A stretch of DNA of 64,000 nt from the NCBI GenBank assembly GCA_052244495.1, contig JBQPXH010000001.1; one strand, given 5' to 3'. Below the pieces are notes generated by a model. That model was not told the origin of the DNA. It saw nothing but the letters and a program-made list of their open reading frames with translations, and made no database searches. Numbering within the stretch: position 1 is the first letter of the stretch; each line of letters begins with the position of its first letter. Position numbers and translations under genes: made by a program. The stretch comes from Cereibacter_A sp052244495. GTDB lineage: Bacteria; Pseudomonadota; Alphaproteobacteria; Rhodobacterales; Rhodobacteraceae. This document shows, piece by piece, positions 18,086 through 27,472 of the stretch.

Positions 18086-19276
18086 TCAGGGTCGGACGGA
18101 GGTTCCGGCGTTATCGCCGGTCCCGGTGCGGCGGGCGCGGGCCGAGGCGAGCGTCTCGCGCAGCTCGGCCTCCATCCGCTGGAGATCGGTTTCGGCGGCA
18201 GCGCGCCGGGCGCGGCCTTCGTCGGCGATGGCGAGGCTTTCGTTGATCGTGGCGATCAGGGTGGCATTGGCCTTCTTCACCGCCTCGATGTCGAAGACGC
18301 CGCGTTCCATTTCCTGCCGGACGATCTTGTTGGCCTGCTGCAGGTTCTCGGCATTCGCGGTCAGAAGCTCGTTCGTCAGGTCCGAGGCCCCGCGCACCGC
18401 CTCGGCCGCCTCGCGCGAGCGCTGGATCGTCACGGCCTGCGCCAGCTGCGTCTCCCACAGCGGCACGGTGTTGACGAGGGTCGAGTTGATGCGCGTCACC
18501 AGCGCCTTGTCGTTCTCCTGCACGAGGCGGATCGAGGGCAGCGACTGCATCGTGACCTGCCGGGTCAGCTTCAGGTCGTGCACGCGCCGCTCGAGATCGT
18601 CGCGGGCGGCGCGGATGTCGCGCAGCTCCTGCGCCTTGATCATCCGGTCGCCCTCGGGCGTGGCGGCGACCTCGGCCTCCTTGGCCGGGATCACCCGGCC
18701 ATCGAGATCGGCCAGGACCTCGTCGCCCGCCGCAATGTAGAGCGCGAGCTCGTCGTAGAAGTCGAGGGTGCGGGCATAGAGGATGTCGAGCCCCTTGATG
18801 TCCTTCAGCAGGCGGTGCTCGTGGGTCAGCAGCGACTGGGTGATGCGGTCGATCTGCGACTGCACCTCCTCGTAGCGCGCGACGAACTTCGCGAAGGGCG
18901 CGGTGCGGCCCAGCAGGCGCTCCCACCAGCTGGCCTTGCGGCGCACGTCGAGTTCCGAGATCGAGAAGCCGCGGATGGTCGAGACCACCTCGCGCAGGGA
19001 ATCGCCCGCGGGTCCCACGTCCTTGTTCTTCACGTCGGACAGCATCTGCTGGCTGATCGTCTGCAGCTCGGCCTGGGCCTTCGAGCCGAAGGCGATGATC
19101 GACTGAGAATCGCCGATGTCGAGCTCGCTCATGCGGCGCCGGATCTCGTCGGCGGTCGCGGGCGGAGCCGAGGCGAGCGGCGTCACCCCCGGCGCAGGCT
19201 CGGGCAGGGACGGGGCAGTGACTTCCTCGATCCGGGAAAGATCCCTGGCGGCCTCGCTGCGGATGCTGTCGGACAT
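18086..19276 (-). CDS. telA: toxic anion resistance (TelA-family) protein
   Basis: A 396-residue, largely alpha-helical cytoplasmic protein of the TelA/KlaA (YaaN) family. Family landmarks include a helical core with WWERLLGRTAPFAKFVARYEEVQ, QTISQQMLSDVKNKDVGPAG and the C-terminal half with LVNTVPLWETQLAQAV and LTNELLTANAENLQQAN. TelA proteins are linked to tellurite and cell-envelope stress resistance, mechanism unknown. The start at 19276 follows GAGCGAGG; the upstream extension is not protein-like. A promoter candidate lies about 65 bp upstream. xpaC precedes it by 160 bp, as in the Bacillus xpaC-yaaN pair. Confidence 0.9.
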   Translation of the reverse strand: MSDSIRSEAARDLSRIEEVTAPSLPEPAPGVTPLASAPPATADEIRRRMSELDIGDSQSIIAFGSKAQAELQTISQQMLSDVKNKDVGPAGDSLREVVSTIRGFSISELDVRRKASWWERLLGRTAPFAKFVARYEEVQSQIDRITQSLLTHEHRLLKDIKGLDILYARTLDFYDELALYIAAGDEVLADLDGRVIPAKEAEVAATPEGDRMIKAQELRDIRAARDDLERRVHDLKLTRQVTMQSLPSIRLVQENDKALVTRINSTLVNTVPLWETQLAQAVTIQRSREAAEAVRGASDLTNELLTANAENLQQANKIVRQEMERGVFDIEAVKKANATLIATINESLAIADEGRARRAAAETDLQRMEAELRETLASARARRTGTGDNAGTSVRP

Positions 19277-19315
19277 GGGTAAACCTCGCTCTCTTGAATG
19301 ATCGCTTCCGGCCAC

Positions 19316-19366
19316 GCCGACTTCGGGCGTCGGCCCCCTGTATAGCAGCCCCTCGCGGCTTCTCAA
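19316..19366 (-). promoter_or_regulatory. telA promoter candidate with overlapping palindrome
   Basis: On the minus strand TTGAGA (19366-19361) and TATACA (19344-19339) are 16 bp apart, a good sigma-70 match. Immediately downstream, GCCGAC and GTCGGC (19334-19316, 7-nt spacer) form a 6-bp palindrome near the expected transcription start, in operator position. Confidence 0.55.
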
Positions 19367-19436
19367 TCGGCGCGGGGGAAGGTGGGCGATGCGGCGCGCG
19401 CGGCGATGCAGGGTTGCCGCAGGAAAGGCGGCTTGC

Positions 19437-20315
19437 CTAGGTTTCGCGCCCCAGCCGCTCGCGCAGCACCTCGATCTCGAGGTCGAGGCCGGCCCGGTCA
19501 TTCGACATCAGCCGTCGCGTGCGGTCGGCGAAGCTCGTGCCCAGATCCTCAAGCAGCCGCTCGTAGTCGGTGCGGACCTGCGGATCGCGGCCCCTCTCGT
19601 AGAGGTCGGCGAACTTGAGCGTCGCATCCCGCGCGCCCATCAGGTAGACGCCGAGATACCGGCGCGCGGCGGTCAGGTCGCCCGGATCGGCCTCGACGCT
19701 GCGGAACAGCTCGCGCGCGGTGGAGGCGAAGCCCTCGACCCTCCGGGCCAGAGCCGGTTCGCGCAGGCGCTCCACCCTCTCGCGCATCTCCGAGAGATAG
19801 GCTTCGGCCTCGGCGACCGCCCGGCTCACACGGTCGCTCTGGAAGCCGTCCACGCCCTCCGGCATCTTGTCCTTCAGCGGATCGGGGCCGAAGGCCGCGA
19901 GATGAAGGCCCGCGCCGATGACGCCCCAGGCGACGGCAGTGACCAGTCCCGCCTCTCCCAGAAGTCCGCCCGCGAAGAGGCCGGCACCGGTAAGAACCGA
20001 AGCGAAGATCTTCCGCGGGATCGCGGGGCGCCGGGCGACGGGCCGCGTGTCATAGGCTTCCTCGGCGAGGATCCCCTGCCGCGTCAGCCACGCGGCGAGG
20101 AAGAGCGCGCCGAAGGCCGCGAAGGCCGGGATGAAGCCGTTGGCCGGGCCGAGGAAGGCGTCGAAGAGGAAGAGGAACGGCAGGAAGAAGAGGATGTTCG
20201 ACCGGCCGCCGGCCCGGCTGCGCCGCTTGCCGTCCCAGCGGCTTTCGGCGTCCGCCGCGGTGTCTTCGCGGCGGGAATTGAGCGGGCTGAAGCGTCCGCC
20301 GTAGCGTTCGGCCAT
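19437..20315 (-). CDS. XpaC-like membrane protein (5-bromo-4-chloroindolyl phosphate hydrolysis family)
   Basis: A 292-residue protein with four hydrophobic segments between about residues 40 and 150 and a helical cytoplasmic C-terminal half (AVAEAEAYLSEMRERVERL onward) typical of XpaC. Despite the family name, no phosphatase motif is evident. In many bacteria XpaC-like genes sit next to telA/yaaN genes, as here. The ATG at 20315 is separated by one base from the stop of a 27-aa reading frame, suggesting coupling. Confidence 0.78.
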   Translation of the reverse strand: MAERYGGRFSPLNSRREDTAADAESRWDGKRRSRAGGRSNILFFLPFLFLFDAFLGPANGFIPAFAAFGALFLAAWLTRQGILAEEAYDTRPVARRPAIPRKIFASVLTGAGLFAGGLLGEAGLVTAVAWGVIGAGLHLAAFGPDPLKDKMPEGVDGFQSDRVSRAVAEAEAYLSEMRERVERLREPALARRVEGFASTARELFRSVEADPGDLTAARRYLGVYLMGARDATLKFADLYERGRDPQVRTDYERLLEDLGTSFADRTRRLMSNDRAGLDLEIEVLRERLGRET

Positions 20316-20316
20316 C

Positions 20317-20400
20317 TCAGGCGCCTCCCTGCGCCGCGACGTAGAGGGTGAGCCCCACGAGCAGGAGGAAGGCGAGCGTGCGCAGGCTCTTGGACTTCAT
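20317..20400 (-). CDS. 27-aa putative membrane micro-protein
   Basis: A short frame (MKSKSLRTLAFLLLVGLTLY then VAAQGGA) with a basic N-terminus and one hydrophobic segment, like many small membrane proteins. It has an AAAGGGG-type ribosome binding site, a promoter candidate upstream, and its stop is one base from the xpaC-like ATG. It could be a genuine small membrane subunit or a leader peptide for xpaC translation. Too short for a family assignment. Confidence 0.45.
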   Translation of the reverse strand: MKSKSLRTLAFLLLVGLTLYVAAQGGA

Positions 20401-20431
20401 GGGCGGCCCCTTTCGGTCATGATCCTCGGCC

Positions 20432-20461
20432 AATATAGGAAGCCTGCGCGCCGCCTGCCAG
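20432..20461 (-). promoter_or_regulatory. candidate promoter for micro-protein/xpaC
   Basis: On the minus strand CTGGCA (20461-20456) and TATATT (20437-20432) are separated by 18 bp. TATATT stands out in this GC-rich setting, about 32 bp before the 27-aa frame. The -35 match is moderate. Confidence 0.4.
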
Positions 20462-20471
20462 AACGGGTGCC

Positions 20472-21947
<1,476 letters not shown>

Positions 21948-21986
21948 GGAGGGTCCCGGATTGAGGCTGTTCCGCTGGCGGAACCC

Positions 21987-22040
21987 CCGGGGGTTTTCCA
22001 CCCCCGGCCCCCCGGAGGATATTTGGACGAGACTGAAAGG
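21987..22040 (+). repeat. hairpin-plus-tail intergenic repeat, copy 2
   Basis: A stem CCGGGGG/CCCCCGG with a 7-nt loop is followed by a C-run, GGAGGATATTTGGACGA and GACTGAAAGG. Unlike the other copies it does not follow a gene: it sits between the divergent rluB and tadA starts, pointing toward tadA. The upstream AACCCCCGGGGGTT is also a perfect palindrome. Confidence 0.75.
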
Positions 22041-22158
22041 GCAAGGCGCGGAGAGGCACGGAACCGGGCGGGGGTGGCCGGGACGCGGCGCACCCGGCTG
22101 CCCGGGCCGCCCGTCGCCTGCGTCTTGCGCCCCGGCCGGGCGCGCGGCATGAGGAGGC

Positions 22159-22614
22159 ATGAGCCGGTTTCGCAGTCACATGGAAGAGGCGCTCGCCGAG
22201 GCGCGGGCGGCGGGTGCACGGGGCGAGGTGCCGGTGGGCGCCGTCGTCGTGGCGCCGGGCGGGCGCGTCGTGGCGCGGGCCGGCAACCGTTGCCGCGAAC
22301 TGTCGGACCCTACGGCCCATGCCGAGATGCTGGCGATCCGCGCTGCCTGCGCCTCGCTCGGCGAGCGGCTGACGGGTTGCGACCTCTATGTCACGCTCGA
22401 GCCCTGCGCCATGTGCGCCGCGGCGATCTCGGCGGCGCGCATCGCGCGGCTCTACTATGGCGCGGCGGATCCGAAGTCGGGCGGCGTGGCCCAGGGGGCG
22501 CGGGTCTTCGCACATCCCCAGTGCCATCATGTGCCCGAGGTCTATGACGGCGTGGGCGAGGCGGAGGCGGCGGCGATGTTGCGTGGCTTCTTCGCCGCCC
22601 GTCGCGAAGGCTGA
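22159..22614 (+). CDS. tadA: tRNA-specific adenosine deaminase
   Basis: A 151-residue zinc deaminase that converts A34 to inosine in tRNA-Arg(ACG). The catalytic motif TAHAEM (His ligand and proton-shuttle Glu) and the zinc motif LEPCAMC are both present, with RELSD before the HAE motif as in TadA. Length fits. The start at 22159 aligns with known TadA N-termini, although GAGGAGG lies unusually close to it. Divergent from rluB, another RNA modification gene. Confidence 0.94.
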   Translation: MSRFRSHMEEALAEARAAGARGEVPVGAVVVAPGGRVVARAGNRCRELSDPTAHAEMLAIRAACASLGERLTGCDLYVTLEPCAMCAAAISAARIARLYYGAADPKSGGVAQGARVFAHPQCHHVPEVYDGVGEAEAAAMLRGFFAARREG

Positions 22615-22726
22615 GGGCGGAGACCCGCGAGGTGCCTCCTCTGGGCGCGGCACTGGCGCGGACGCAGGAACGCTGCAGTTGCGCGGAGGTCCGGGCGGGA
22701 CGTCTGCAGGGAGGCGGCCTGAGGAT

Positions 22727-22747
22727 GGAGGCCCTGGCGGGGCCTCC
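22727..22747. terminator. hairpin between convergent tadA and UPF0173 genes
   Basis: GGAGGCCC and GGGCCTCC form an 8-bp stem with a 5-nt loop, between the tadA stop (22614) and the stop of the leftward gene (22758). There is no T-run on either side, so termination is inferred from position only. Confidence 0.4.
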
Positions 22748-22757
22748 GCCGGACCGG

Positions 22758-23450
22758 TCAGATCTCGATCGGCTGCAGGACCTCCGGGTCGATCACCTCG
22801 ACGCCCGGCAGCCCCGCGCGCAGGGCCTCGGCGGATTGCTCGAGCAGCGGGAAGGTCCGGTAGTGGCAGGGGATCACGGTGCGGAAGTCGAAGTATTTCC
22901 GCGCGGCGAAGGCGGCGCGCTTCATGTCCATGGTGAAATGGCCGCCCGAGGCGAGGATCCCGATGTCCGGCTTGTGGTATTCGCCCATCCAGCCCATGTC
23001 GGCCATGATGTCGGTGTCCCCGGACAGGTAGATCACGTGGCCCTCGCCCGCGATCATGTAGCCCGATTCGGTGCCGGTGTAGACCGGACCGGCCTCGCCG
23101 GAGACCGAGGAGGAATGCGTGGCCATCACCATCGTGACCTTCGCCCCGTTCAGATCGACCGTGCCGCCCTTGTTGAAGCCGATGCCCTCGATACCGTCCT
23201 TCTCCTGCCACCAGGTCACGAGGTCGTAGATCCCCACGACGGGAATGCCGAGATCCTTCGCGATGGCCACCACGTCGCCCGAGTGGTCGCCATGGCCGTG
23301 AGTGAGCAGGATGTGCGTCGCGCCGCGGATGGCCTCGTCCCGGCGATCCGCGGGGAACATCGGATTGCCCGTCATCCAGGGATCGACCAGCAGGACCGCC
23401 CCCTCGATCTCGATGCGGAAGCCGGAATGGCCCAGCCATGTGATCTTCAT
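22758..23450 (-). CDS. UPF0173 metal-dependent hydrolase
   Basis: A 230-residue metallo-beta-lactamase-fold protein of the UPF0173 family. It begins MKITWLGHSGFRIE, has LVDPWMTGNP, the metal-binding THGHGDHSGD motif (about residues 52-61), GDTDIMADM and a late HYRTFP. UPF0173 members are annotated as generic metal-dependent hydrolases with no agreed substrate. It is divergent from the ceramidase-like gene with a 57-bp shared promoter region. Confidence 0.9.
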   Translation of the reverse strand: MKITWLGHSGFRIEIEGAVLLVDPWMTGNPMFPADRRDEAIRGATHILLTHGHGDHSGDVVAIAKDLGIPVVGIYDLVTWWQEKDGIEGIGFNKGGTVDLNGAKVTMVMATHSSSVSGEAGPVYTGTESGYMIAGEGHVIYLSGDTDIMADMGWMGEYHKPDIGILASGGHFTMDMKRAAFAARKYFDFRTVIPCHYRTFPLLEQSAEALRAGLPGVEVIDPEVLQPIEI

Positions 23451-23507
23451 GCCAATGCCTCACGTTGGTTGAACGAGGAAACTGTAGCGCAGGAAGGACA
23501 CGGGAAA

Positions 23508-24158
23508 ATGGACTGGTTTGCCGCGCTGGACGGCTATTGCGAGCGTCTGGGGCCGGGGCTCTGGGCCGAACCGCTGAATGCGGTGACGAATCTGGCCTTC
23601 GTCATCGCGGCCGGGCTGATGTGGCCGAGGGTCCGGGGGATCGGCCGGGCGCTTTGCGCGGTACTGGGGGTCATCGGTCTCGGCTCGGGGCTGTTCCATA
23701 CCTTTGCCAATGGCCTGACCAGCCTGATGGACGTGCTGCCGATCCTCGGCTTCATCCTGCTCTACCTGTTCGCGGCAAGCCGCGACCTGCTCGGCCTGCG
23801 ACCGTGGCAGGCGGCGCTGGCCACCGCGGCCTTCCTGCCCTATGCGGCGGCGACCGTGCCGCTCTGGGAGCGGGTGCCGGGCCTCGGCTCGTCTGCCTCC
23901 TATGCGCCGGTGCCGGTGCTGATCCTGCTCTATGCCGGGCTGCTGGCGCGGCGGGCACCCGCGACGGCGCGCGGCCTCGCCATCGGGGCCGGCCTCCTGG
24001 TGCTTTCACTCGGCTTCCGCACCCTCGACGGGCCGGTCTGCGATGCGCTGCCCTTCGGCACGCATTTCCTCTGGCACATCCTCAACGCCGTCATGCTGGC
24101 CTGGATGATCGAGGTGTGGCGCCGCCACCGGCTTGCAGCGGCAAGTGCGCCTCGCTAA
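23508..24158 (+). CDS. ceramidase-family (alkaline ceramidase-like) membrane protein
   Basis: A 216-residue protein with about seven hydrophobic segments. The ceramidase superfamily pattern is visible: CERLGPGLWAEPLNAVTN near the N-terminus, a GLFHTFAN histidine motif followed by LMDVLPI, and a C-terminal HFLWHILNA that supplies two further histidines. Eukaryotic members are zinc enzymes cleaving ceramide; bacterial members are poorly studied and their lipid substrate is unknown. AGGAAGG and GGGAAA precede the ATG at 23508. It lies 30 bp upstream of gatC, which may be co-transcribed. Confidence 0.83.
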   Translation: MDWFAALDGYCERLGPGLWAEPLNAVTNLAFVIAAGLMWPRVRGIGRALCAVLGVIGLGSGLFHTFANGLTSLMDVLPILGFILLYLFAASRDLLGLRPWQAALATAAFLPYAAATVPLWERVPGLGSSASYAPVPVLILLYAGLLARRAPATARGLAIGAGLLVLSLGFRTLDGPVCDALPFGTHFLWHILNAVMLAWMIEVWRRHRLAAASAPR

Positions 24159-24188
24159 ACGGGGCGAAACGGCAAGCGGAGCATTCAC

Positions 24189-24476
24189 ATGTCGATCGAC
24201 ATCGAGACCGCCCGGCGGGTGGCGCATCTCGCGCGGATCCGCGTGGACGAGGCGGATCTGCCGGCGCTGGCGGGCGAGCTTTCGGGCATCCTCACCTTCA
24301 TGGAGCAGCTGAACGAGGTCGATGTCGAGGGCGTCGAGCCGATGACCTCGGTCACGCCCATGCGCCTCAAGCGGCGCGAGGACGTGGTGACGGACGGAAG
24401 CATGCCCGAGAAGGTGCTCTCGAACGCGCCCGACGCCCGTGAGGGCTTTTTCGCCGTGCCGAAGGTGGTGGAATGA
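24189..24476 (+). CDS. gatC: Asp/Glu-tRNA amidotransferase subunit C
   Basis: A 95-residue GatC that bridges GatA and GatB in the amidotransferase converting misacylated Asp-tRNA-Asn or Glu-tRNA-Gln. It shows the N-terminal ARRVAHLARI helix, FMEQLNEVD and GVEPM with a lysine/arginine-rich late loop, as in the family. The gene stop overlaps the gatA start (ATGA), indicating translational coupling. gatB is not in the window. Confidence 0.95.
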   Translation: MSIDIETARRVAHLARIRVDEADLPALAGELSGILTFMEQLNEVDVEGVEPMTSVTPMRLKRREDVVTDGSMPEKVLSNAPDAREGFFAVPKVVE

Positions 24477-25948
24477 ACGCGAACGAACTGACGATCGCCG
24501 CCGCGCGCGATGCCATGGCCGCGGGCGAGCTTTCGGCCGAGGACCTGACCATGGCCTGCCTGACGGCCATCGACGCGGGCACGCCGCTCAACGCCTTCGT
24601 GCATCTCACGCCGGAGATCGCGCTGGAGCAGGCCCGCGCCGCCGATGCCCGGCGGGGGCCCGATGCGCCTGCGCTGAACGGCATCCCGCTCGGGATCAAG
24701 GATCTCTTCTGCACGCGAGGCGTTCCCTCGCAGGCGGCCTCGAACATCCTGAAGGGGTTCCGGCCGGAGTATGAATCCACCGTCACCGAGAAGCTCTTCG
24801 GAGCGGGCGCGGTGATGCTCGGCAAGCTCAACATGGACGAATTCGCCATGGGCTCGTCGAACGAGACCTCGTGCTACGGCAATGCGGTGAACCCCTGGAA
24901 GGTGGACGAGCGCAAGCTTACGCCCGGAGGGTCGTCGGGCGGTTCTGCTGCAGCGGTCGCGGCGGATCTGTGCCTCGGCGCCACCGGCACCGATACCGGC
25001 GGGTCGATCCGCCAGCCTGCGGCCTTCACCGGGATCGTCGGGATCAAGCCGACCTACGGCCGCGTCTCGCGCTGGGGCGTCGTGGCCTTCGCCTCGTCGC
25101 TCGACCAGGCCGGGCCGATGACCAAGACCGTGCGCGACAGCGCGATCATGCTGGGCGCGATGGCCGGGCACGATCCGAAGGATTCGACCTCGGCCGATCT
25201 CGCGGTGCCGGATTTCGAAGCGGCGCTGACCGGCGACATCCGGGGCAAGAAGATCGGCATCCCGCGCGAATACCGCATGGAGGGCATGCCCGCCGAAATC
25301 GAGGCGCTCTGGCAGAAGGGCCGCGAGATGCTGGCCGATGCGGGCGCCGAGATCGTCGACATCTCGCTGCCGCATACGAAATACGCATTGCCCGCCTATT
25401 ACGTGATCGCGCCGGCCGAGGCCTCGTCGAACCTCGCGCGCTACGACGGGGTGCGCTACGGCCACCGCGCCAAGCTGGGGCAGGGCGACGGCATCGTCGA
25501 CATGTACGAGAAGACCCGCGCCGAAGGCTTCGGCAAGGAGGTCCAGCGCCGGGTGATGATCGGCACCTATGTGCTCTCGGCCGGCTTCTACGACGCCTAT
25601 TACAACCGCGCCCGCCGCGTCCGCGCGCTGATCAAGCGCGACTTCGAGCAGGTCTTCGCCGACGGCGTCGACGCGATCCTGACGCCCGCCACACCCTCCT
25701 CGGCCTTCGGGCTGGGAGACATGGCCGAGGCCGATCCCGTCGCGATGTATCTCAACGATGTCTTCACCGTAACCGTGAACCTCGCGGGCCTTCCGGGTGT
25801 GTCGGTGCCGGTGGGGCTCGACGCACGCGGCCTGCCGCTCGGGCTGCAGCTCATCGGACGCCCCTGGGACGAGGCGGGCCTGCTCAATCACGCCCATGTG
25901 CTTGAACAGGCCGCGGGCTTTGTGGAAAAGCCCGCCAAATGGTGGTAA
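24473..25948 (+). CDS. gatA: Asp/Glu-tRNA amidotransferase subunit A
   Basis: A 491-residue amidase-signature enzyme that frees ammonia from glutamine for tRNA transamidation. The Ser-cisSer-Lys triad is visible: the lysine in GIKDLF (near residue 77), GGSSGGSAAAVAA, and the nucleophile serine in DTGGSIRQPA. Length matches the family. It is coupled to gatC by a 4-bp overlap and is followed by a lipoprotein gene. Its presence implies the indirect route to Gln-tRNA and/or Asn-tRNA in this organism. Confidence 0.96.
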   Translation: MNANELTIAAARDAMAAGELSAEDLTMACLTAIDAGTPLNAFVHLTPEIALEQARAADARRGPDAPALNGIPLGIKDLFCTRGVPSQAASNILKGFRPEYESTVTEKLFGAGAVMLGKLNMDEFAMGSSNETSCYGNAVNPWKVDERKLTPGGSSGGSAAAVAADLCLGATGTDTGGSIRQPAAFTGIVGIKPTYGRVSRWGVVAFASSLDQAGPMTKTVRDSAIMLGAMAGHDPKDSTSADLAVPDFEAALTGDIRGKKIGIPREYRMEGMPAEIEALWQKGREMLADAGAEIVDISLPHTKYALPAYYVIAPAEASSNLARYDGVRYGHRAKLGQGDGIVDMYEKTRAEGFGKEVQRRVMIGTYVLSAGFYDAYYNRARRVRALIKRDFEQVFADGVDAILTPATPSSAFGLGDMAEADPVAMYLNDVFTVTVNLAGLPGVSVPVGLDARGLPLGLQLIGRPWDEAGLLNHAHVLEQAAGFVEKPAKWW

Positions 25949-25983
25949 GGGCGCCGGGATCCATGCCCTACAGGAACGTTCCC

Positions 25984-26787
25984 ATGCGCGCGTCCGCGGC
26001 CCTCCTCCTCGTCGTCGCCACTGCGGCCTGCCAGCCGGCGGTCCCGGATTCTGGCGCGGGATTCGAGGATTACTCCTCCTATCTCCATCGGCGCGAGGCC
26101 GAACTGATGGGGCAGCGCGGCGCCACGACCATGCCGCTTCCCGAGGGGCCCACGAGTCAGCCCGGCTTCTCGACCGATGCGATCGGATCGGCGATCGACG
26201 CGGCGGAGCAGGGCGGGACGGCGCAGCCGGGCTATGGCGGCGCGCCGTCGACCTATCCCGGGCAGCCGGCTCCCGGGGCGCTGATCGGTGGCACCACGAG
26301 CTATACCACCGGCGAGGCGGGCCTTCCCGCCTCCCGGCCCCGCGGCGATGCCCCGGCGGGCATTCAGGTCGAGTCGGGCGAGATGGCTGGCGCGGCGGCG
26401 CATGCCGGCATTTCCGACGAGAACGACTTCGGCGCGGTCTCGGCCCGCCGCACGCGCGAGAGCGACGCCGCGCTGATGGCGCAGAACCGCGCGAACTACA
26501 CCGTCATCGCGCCGCAGCCCGTGCCGCAACGCACGACGAGCGAGGGGCCCAACATCGTCCAGTTCGCGATCTCGACGAGCCATAACCCAGGCACCAAGAT
26601 GTACAAGCGTTCGGCGCTGCGCCTGTCCGATCCGGGTGCGGCCTGCGCGAAGTTCGCCTCGCCCGATCTCGCGCAGCAGGCCTTCCTCGCCGCGGGGGGG
26701 CCGGACCGCGACCGCAAGGGCCTCGACCCGGATGGCGACGGCTTCGCCTGTGGCTGGGATCCCCGGCCGTTCCGCGCCGTCCGCTGA
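25984..26787 (+). CDS. excalibur-like calcium-binding lipoprotein
   Basis: A 267-residue protein. The N-terminus MRASAALLLVVATAAC is a lipoprotein signal with the lipobox cysteine at residue 16. A long low-complexity Gly/Ala/Pro-rich middle leads to a C-terminal excalibur-type motif, DPDGDGFACGWDP, with a paired cysteine at AACAKF. The domain is proposed to bind calcium at the cell surface. The start at 25984 has AGGAA upstream; an earlier ATG at 25963 would spoil the signal peptide. It ends 3 bp before the amidase gene, so both may act at the envelope. Confidence 0.75.
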   Translation: MRASAALLLVVATAACQPAVPDSGAGFEDYSSYLHRREAELMGQRGATTMPLPEGPTSQPGFSTDAIGSAIDAAEQGGTAQPGYGGAPSTYPGQPAPGALIGGTTSYTTGEAGLPASRPRGDAPAGIQVESGEMAGAAAHAGISDENDFGAVSARRTRESDAALMAQNRANYTVIAPQPVPQRTTSEGPNIVQFAISTSHNPGTKMYKRSALRLSDPGAACAKFASPDLAQQAFLAAGGPDRDRKGLDPDGDGFACGWDPRPFRAVR

Positions 26788-26790
26788 GGC

Positions 26791-27462
26791 GTGAGCCTCT
26801 CGCCCAACCACGGGCCGCGGCGCTGCGGCGCGCGGCCCGATCTCGTCGTGATCCACTATACGGCGATGGAGAGCTTCGAGGCGGCTCGCCTCCGCCTCTG
26901 TGACCCGGCCGCCGAAGTCTCGGCGCATTGGCTCGTCTCGGAGAAGGGCGAGTGCCTTGCCCTCGTCCCGGAAGAGCTCCGGGCCTGGCATGCCGGTGCG
27001 GGAAGCTGGGGCGAGGTGCAGGACGTCAACTCGCGCTCGATCGGGATCGAGCTGGCCAACTCCGGCGATCGGCCGTTCCCCGAGCCGCAAATGGTTGCGC
27101 TGGAGAGCCTGCTTTCGGGCGTGCTGTCGCGCTGGAAGATCCCGCCCGCGCGCGTGATCGCCCATTCGGACATGGCGCCCGCCCGCAAGTGCGATCCCGG
27201 TCCGCGCTTCGACTGGCGCCGGCTTGCCCTCGGTGGCCTTTCTGTCTGGCCGGCGGAGGATCCTGCGCCCGCACCACCCGAGAGCTTCCCTGCATCCGCC
27301 CTGGCCTTCGGCTATCCGGCCCTTGATCCCGAGGTCCTTCTCGCAGCCTTCCGCCTGCGCTTCCGTCCTGCGGCCAGGGGGCCGCTGGGGGCAGAGGATG
27401 CGGCGCTCATGGCCGATCTGGCGGCGCGCTATCCGGTTGACGTGCGCGGGGTGCCGTCGTAA
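26791..27462 (+). CDS. N-acetylmuramoyl-L-alanine amidase (AmpD/AmiD-like)
   Basis: A 223-residue amidase_2 domain enzyme that cleaves the lactyl-amide bond between muramic acid and the stem peptide. Zinc ligands are apparent in VVIHYTAM (His), and in IAHSDMAPARKCDPG (His and Asp), with ISAHWLVSEKGE-like context (here VSAHWLVSEKGE) in between. No signal peptide is visible, so a cytoplasmic AmpD-type recycling role is likely. The start is GTG, 3 bp after the lipoprotein stop. RNase P RNA begins about 10 bp after the stop. Confidence 0.9.
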   Translation: MSLSPNHGPRRCGARPDLVVIHYTAMESFEAARLRLCDPAAEVSAHWLVSEKGECLALVPEELRAWHAGAGSWGEVQDVNSRSIGIELANSGDRPFPEPQMVALESLLSGVLSRWKIPPARVIAHSDMAPARKCDPGPRFDWRRLALGGLSVWPAEDPAPAPPESFPASALAFGYPALDPEVLLAAFRLRFRPAARGPLGAEDAALMADLAARYPVDVRGVPS

Positions 27463-27472
27463 GCCCTGCGCC

